Positions 16,101-19,313 of a DNA stretch of 19,313 nucleotides are shown piece after piece. The first letter of the stretch is position 1, and every line of letters begins with the position of its first letter. The stretch lies in contig CAJUJC010000030.1 in the NCBI GenBank assembly GCA_910586805.1, positions 1 to 19,313 on the forward strand, written 5' to 3'. This stretch comes from an uncultured Erysipelotrichales bacterium (GTDB lineage Bacteria; Bacillota_I; Bacilli_A; Erysipelotrichales; Coprobacillaceae). Made by a program: the position numbers and the translations under genes. The notes below the pieces were generated by a model. The model was not told where the DNA came from. It saw only the letters and a list, made by a program, of their open reading frames with translations, and did not search any database.

Positions 16101-19100
16101 AGCTTTACTTGCTGTCTTTGTTAAGATATATTTTCCATCTGTTTTAACAAGACTACTATCTTCTATACCTTTATTTTTAAGATACTTTGTCATACGATAT
16201 CCTTCAGGTACTATATTCACTTCTAATTTATATCCTGCAAGTTTACTAACTCCATCAATATGAATTTGTGTTGGTACTTCAATTTCATAATGTCCATCAT
16301 TATCAACAGATGTCACTTCTGTACTATATGTTTGATTTGTATTCTCAGTTGGATGATATAATTTCCATCCTTCATCATAGTAATATGCAGTTGCAGTTAT
16401 ACTAATGTTATTGTCCTTAATAGCTTCTTTTAAGCCTTCTAAGAATCCATCTTCATTATTTAATAATCCATCATAATCTAAATCTTCAAAAACATTTCCA
16501 GTTATTTTTGACATTGGATATTTAATATATCCTGCATCATAATCTTTCATTTCTTTTGATTCTATAAGATCATATTCTTTATCTTGATAACGAACTATAT
16601 ATGGATTATTCTTAAGTAATTTCGTTTCATCAGCAATAATAATGTATTCATTACTTTCATTTAAGAATAAATCTTTTCTTAAATCACTATTACGACCTTC
16701 TGTATCTTGTCGATAAAGTGTTATTGCATATACACTTCTATCTGGTTCTGATACAATAGATACTTTATATCCTGCCAAATAATATTGACCATCAATATAT
16801 ACATATGTGTCTAAGTTTTCAAATTTATAATCACCTTGGTCATTTGTTTGAACATTTTGATTATTAAATCCTGTATCTTTCACCCATGTATTTGTTTTTA
16901 CATCTAGATAATATCTATCTAGTTTTAATTCTACTTGTGGGATTCCAACTTCTGATTCATCTAAGATTCCATCATAGTCTTTATCATCCCAAACATTTCC
17001 TAATATGTTATTCTTATCAAACAATTTCAATCCTGCATCATAATTAGAGAAATTGATAACTCTATTTTTATCAAAATATCCTAATTGATTATGGATAAGC
17101 ATTGTATGATTTCCTAACTTCTCATTTCCATATTCTTTATTTATTGTTGCTATATCATTTGTTTCTGCAATCTTTTTAGCAACAATAATATAATCGTTAC
17201 TTTCATTTAATAACATTGTTTCTTTAATAAGATCACTATCAGTTGCTTGATTTCCTATATGATATCTTGAAACTGCATAATCTTTTTCAGCTATGTCACT
17301 AATGACTTTAATCTTATATGATACAATATAATCTTTATTGTCTATTGTAATATATGATGGTACGCTATCAAATTTATAAACTCCATCAGCATCTGTTGTA
17401 ACTGTAGGTTTATACTCATCACTTACATCTTTTAATGCTACCCAAGTCTTATCGTTATAGTAGTAAGGAACTAATTGCAATTCTATTCCTTCAATACCTT
17501 CTTCATCAACAAGATCTCCATCAGCATTTTGATATTTATCTTGTTGTCCATCATAGTTCTTATCATCCCAGACTTTACCACTTATCACTGCTTTATCCAT
17601 TGTTGTGAATCCAGCACCATTATCCAAAATCATAAGTCCATCTGATGTATCATACTTTTTACCATTGACTTCTAATATATTGTCTCCTATTGGATTATCT
17701 GTAACATCATTTGCAATAACAAGTATCTCACTTAAATACCTATATTGTTCATTACTGTTAACTGGCAAGTCACTATCCATAACTCCATTACCCATGTAAT
17801 ACTTTGTAGGTGTATATCCTTCAGGAACTGTTGACATATCTAACTTCACTCTATATCCAGCTAAATATTTTTGATCATCGTCACTTGTATATGTTGTTCT
17901 AACATTTTGGAAAATATATGATCCTCCTGCACTTTGGAGTACTCTATCTTGACCTTCTAGATATTTCCATGTGTTATCCGCTGTATCAAAATAATATTCT
18001 TCAAGTATGAGGTGAACACCATCAACTCCTGGCTCACTAGCTATATTACCATCAGCATTTGTATACTGATTTCTAATTCCATCATAGTTTTGATCATAGT
18101 AAACATTCTTTCCTATAAATCCTTTTCCAGCTTCAACAAAACCAAATCCTAATTTAACGAATTTTCCATGACTTCCTTTATCTGTCATTATTGGTTTCCC
18201 TGTTGCATTGTCAATGACTGGTCCTGATGTAAAGATAAATGATACATTCTTCTTATCATTATCCAATTCTAGGTCATTGTCATCGTCTCTTTCTAATGGA
18301 TTTCTTGTAAGCGTGAATGGTGTTGGTCTATATACTCTATCATGTAATTGACTTGTATCTGCAATTGCAACATAGTTCTTATATGGATACAATGAAATTT
18401 CAAAATATCCATCTTTATCTGTTGTCACTTTTGCTATTTTTCCGTCACCATCATATGTTACTTTTCTTGTTCCATCTTCATCAACTTCATAGAATTGTAT
18501 ATTAACATTAGGTAATCTTTCTTCATCGTCATCCATAATTCCGTCACTTATTGTGTTACCTTCATTATTTGGATCCTCTCTTTCATCAAACCAAGCATAT
18601 CCTCCATAGATATAAGCACGTGCAATTCCCACATCATAGCTTGTCATCTTTTCATCATATGCTTTATATGTTGATGGATCTTTACCTATTGCATCAATTT
18701 GAATAGCTTCTTTTGTTTGGACAACTAATCCATTAACTTCTTTATAATCAGTTGGTGAATCTCCAACACCTTTGTCTCCTAAATCTGGTAAATGATCTCC
18801 TTGACGATAAACATCAACGCCTGTCACTGTTCCAGTTGTTCCAAGTGTTCTTGTTGTTATTGAATGTTCATCATATTTTCCTTCTGGGAATGTATATCTT
18901 AACTTATACTTTCCTGGTGTAATATTTGATATAATGAAATATCCACTATTTCCATAAGCATCTTTTTCAGTGATGTAATATTCTGGTCCATAGATTGTAT
19001 ATGTTGGTTGCCCAGTCGTACTTAACGCAATCTTTCCAGTATTTTCATCAATAATAAGATATTTTCCACCAACTTCGACAACTGGTTCTCCTAAACGGTT

Positions 19101-19313
19101 AACTGGATATCCTTTTTCTGACAATAATTCAACTTTAACTCCATTAATACCTGGATCATCTAATTCTCCATCATAATCAAGATCTTTTGTTGCCTTGTTG
19201 AATAACCATCTTCCATCTTTATCTCGTTTAAAGTAGTCACCTTCATCTGTAAATTGAGCATTATAACTTTCATCTAGCCAAACATAATGTCCAATATATC
19301 CTTTATCAGCTGG
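13137..19313 (-). CDS. Giant SdrD B-like repeat surface adhesin (5' end outside window)
   Basis: At least 2058 residues are visible; the frame is open to the window edge (PADKGYIGHYVWLDE at the very end), so the start and signal peptide are missing. A TTG at 19124 is internal. The protein is a chain of at least 11 modules of the SdrD B/Cna-B type. Each opens with a G-x-V/A-W/F-x-D-x-x-Y/N-D/N-G-I calcium-loop motif. The modules then carry a YYY-D-x-x-W strand, a YK-F-D-x-L strand, and a 'KYQxNxGxxDSxL' motif that recurs in most. Such domains are rigid Ca2+-stabilised stalk units on the cell wall. The C-terminus has a sorting signal (RPKTSD, hydrophobic segment, KRRRK tail). The role is probably host or mucus adhesion. 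Modules are well diverged, so the array is old rather than freshly duplicated. Confidence 0.93.
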   Translation of the reverse strand, partial: PADKGYIGHYVWLDESYNAQFTDEGDYFKRDKDGRWLFNKATKDLDYDGELDDPGINGVKVELLSEKGYPVNRLGEPVVEVGGKYLIIDENTGKIALSTTGQPTYTIYGPEYYITEKDAYGNSGYFIISNITPGKYKLRYTFPEGKYDEHSITTRTLGTTGTVTGVDVYRQGDHLPDLGDKGVGDSPTDYKEVNGLVVQTKEAIQIDAIGKDPSTYKAYDEKMTSYDVGIARAYIYGGYAWFDEREDPNNEGNTISDGIMDDDEERLPNVNIQFYEVDEDGTRKVTYDGDGKIAKVTTDKDGYFEISLYPYKNYVAIADTSQLHDRVYRPTPFTLTRNPLERDDDNDLELDNDKKNVSFIFTSGPVIDNATGKPIMTDKGSHGKFVKLGFGFVEAGKGFIGKNVYYDQNYDGIRNQYTNADGNIASEPGVDGVHLILEEYYFDTADNTWKYLEGQDRVLQSAGGSYIFQNVRTTYTSDDDQKYLAGYRVKLDMSTVPEGYTPTKYYMGNGVMDSDLPVNSNEQYRYLSEILVIANDVTDNPIGDNILEVNGKKYDTSDGLMILDNGAGFTTMDKAVISGKVWDDKNYDGQQDKYQNADGDLVDEEGIEGIELQLVPYYYNDKTWVALKDVSDEYKPTVTTDADGVYKFDSVPSYITIDNKDYIVSYKIKVISDIAEKDYAVSRYHIGNQATDSDLIKETMLLNESNDYIIVAKKIAETNDIATINKEYGNEKLGNHTMLIHNQLGYFDKNRVINFSNYDAGLKLFDKNNILGNVWDDKDYDGILDESEVGIPQVELKLDRYYLDVKTNTWVKDTGFNNQNVQTNDQGDYKFENLDTYVYIDGQYYLAGYKVSIVSEPDRSVYAITLYRQDTEGRNSDLRKDLFLNESNEYIIIADETKLLKNNPYIVRYQDKEYDLIESKEMKDYDAGYIKYPMSKITGNVFEDLDYDGLLNNEDGFLEGLKEAIKDNNISITATAYYYDEGWKLYHPTENTNQTYSTEVTSVDNDGHYEIEVPTQIHIDGVSKLAGYKLEVNIVPEGYRMTKYLKNKGIEDSSLVKTDGKYILTKTASKAGYLGKLQEEYKGIIVAANPANKETLKDNVNVQEGYDIARGRTLKDYNVGYTEIQTSAIEGISFKDINYNGIYEQKTDELIPNAKIGIKRYYYDNGKWILDNEPQIDPITGEESEYYRTLTTDGKGYYKFDNLPTYKQMSEDDKDIRLYGYTVWYLGGVDNLAVTKYQVNKGINDSALKVEIDQVIKQDDKIPEMKNGYTIVAEKVDDINDESLSYVVEGYDIADGRTRENYNLGFTNYQEGVIEGNAFIEEDYNGIFDDHDKGLEDIEVGIKRYIYNSNTKEWSLAQDEDQEYFATTKTDDKGHYSFNDLGTYTNIDGVKYLYGYKVWLIKGLEEIPVTKYQTNKGVNDNALLVETNQVVKKDETIPEMKDGYIVVADKPEDLTNIDPFYIIDGYDIISTKRRDNYNIGYVPYQTGSIEGIAFDDLDYDGIFTEADKALKDVQIGLKCYYYDTDDKKWHEIGAMPIDDESNQEQYMAITNTNENGYYIFDELPSFIQLSETKKCLYGYELWMLSEDGDRMITKYQMNNGEKDSALIAANHQVLKKDKLLPEVKDGYIIIGDNIQGQTDINKQYVLEGYDTVKGKHHIEYNMGFVPKETYHIQGNIWEDLNDDGINNDNQNMKDIEVTLERYYLLNGKWHMMDDKITMKTDDNGNYIFDNLEIYGTIDEQDVVYGYKVKIEKIPEGYDVAKYQVNDHENDSDMNVETGYLEDNGSLIVLADKTDETTSAIYDKDGYNISHGHSQEDLDGGLVPYGSGMLQGIVFEDLNKNGVFDEDEEIVEGAVVYLDYLVEPEDRHPLDVGRSVTITFAKQVDKNMVYESGTYENFKGMKVITDAEGTFTFNNLPIVDENNNAYQYRLRMYKPDGTEFTGVYPFNGESLDKKNIYGGRVTKEMDSPTNEGITKDILLAQKKGKDNYYNLEWEVEGKEYKQLYLGYCREDEVDISIKNTRPKTSDSSQPEIFSTMMIISGIYITYQMFAYKRRRKEAE
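13140..13256 (-). other. Variant cell-wall sorting signal RPKTSD
   Basis: The adhesin ends with RPKTSD (13239-13256), the hydrophobic stretch IFSTMMIISGIYITYQMFAY (about 13164-13223), and a basic tail KRRRKEAE. This is the layout of a sortase substrate, but the motif departs from LPXTG at the first position (R for L) and the last (S for G). Gut Firmicute sortases with relaxed motifs are known. No sortase gene is in the window. Confidence 0.75.
13775..19313 (-). repeat. Array of at least 11 SdrD B-like coding modules
   Basis: Module-opening motifs lie near 13780-13840, 14240-14310, 14785-14860, 15305-15385, 15860-15935, 16445-16515, 16940-17015, 17500-17600, 18035-18130, 18505-18615 and 19150-19313, i.e. 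one about every 470-590 bases. Examples are DLNKNGVFDEDEE, DLDYDGIF, DKDYDGILDESE and DQNYDGIRNQ. Modules 6-8 (14785-15935) share the most: a GIKRYYYD or similar strand, KYQ-x-NKG-x-ND, and a long 'MKNGYTIVAEK...GYDIADGR..NYN' linker. DNA identity is visibly low, so this is a protein-level repeat. Confidence 0.85.

Noticed and set aside
19122..19124. TTG as the start of the giant adhesin
   Set aside because: The same frame continues without a stop to base 19313 with clear module sequence (calcium-loop residues DLDYDGELDD), so the codon is an internal Leu.
13775..19313. Repeats as CRISPR or tandem DNA repeats
   Set aside because: The periodicity is about 470-590 bases, in frame and conserved at protein level only, with low DNA identity and no short identical repeats.
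1..19313. tRNA, rRNA, insertion sequences, integrase or attachment sites
   Set aside because: No cloverleaf-like, rRNA-like, transposase or terminal inverted repeat signals were seen on either strand.

Overview
The window is AT-rich throughout, with strong GGAGG-type ribosome binding sites, tightly packed genes, and a wall-anchored SdrD-type adhesin. Together these point to a low-GC Gram-positive Firmicute. Protein flavour (DUF5685/J-protein cluster, NPKTxD-like sorting signal, DUF2200, ChbG-helicase pair) fits a gut Erysipelotrichales/Coprobacillaceae-type genome best, but the species cannot be fixed from sequence alone. All complete genes lie on the minus strand, so transcription runs from high to low coordinates. 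A short 3' end of a plus-strand gene occupies the left edge.

Layout in order of transcription. (1) 19313-13137: a giant SdrD B-like repeat surface protein, open at the right edge, with at least 11 calcium-loop modules and a C-terminal sorting signal. A terminator follows, then an orphan family-5 substrate-binding protein (13094-11721) with its own terminator at 11621-11649. (2) 11192-11720: mostly non-coding. (3) 11191-8836: a compact run of half-size EamA transporter, metallophosphoesterase, VbhA-antitoxin-like small protein, DUF2200 protein and GNAT acetyltransferase. (4) 8749-6435: a promoter, an MFS transporter, glycerate 2-kinase and a terminator, probably a glycerate or related uptake/phosphorylation unit. 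(5) 6263-3890: a Pif1/RecD2-like helicase carrying an N-terminal RNase H1-type hybrid-binding (viroplasmin) domain, overlapping by 23 bp a ChbG/YdjC carbohydrate deacetylase. (6) 3728-128: a four-gene operon of membrane zinc-ribbon protein, DUF5685 protein, J-domain protein with a cysteine-rich tail, and a divergent Hsp70. It ends in a terminator that overlaps the dnaK-like stop codon.

The most interesting candidate system is operon (6). It has its own Hsp70 and Hsp40, no grpE or hrcA, and no CIRCE operator. Two co-encoded proteins of unknown role sit beside them, and three of the four proteins carry paired or clustered cysteines. The DUF5685 protein also shows two aspartate-rich motifs that resemble the active-site motifs of squalene/phytoene synthases. 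This suggests a dedicated chaperone machine for a specific metal-binding or membrane-linked client rather than general protein folding. The hybrid-binding-domain/helicase fusion is the second most notable item.
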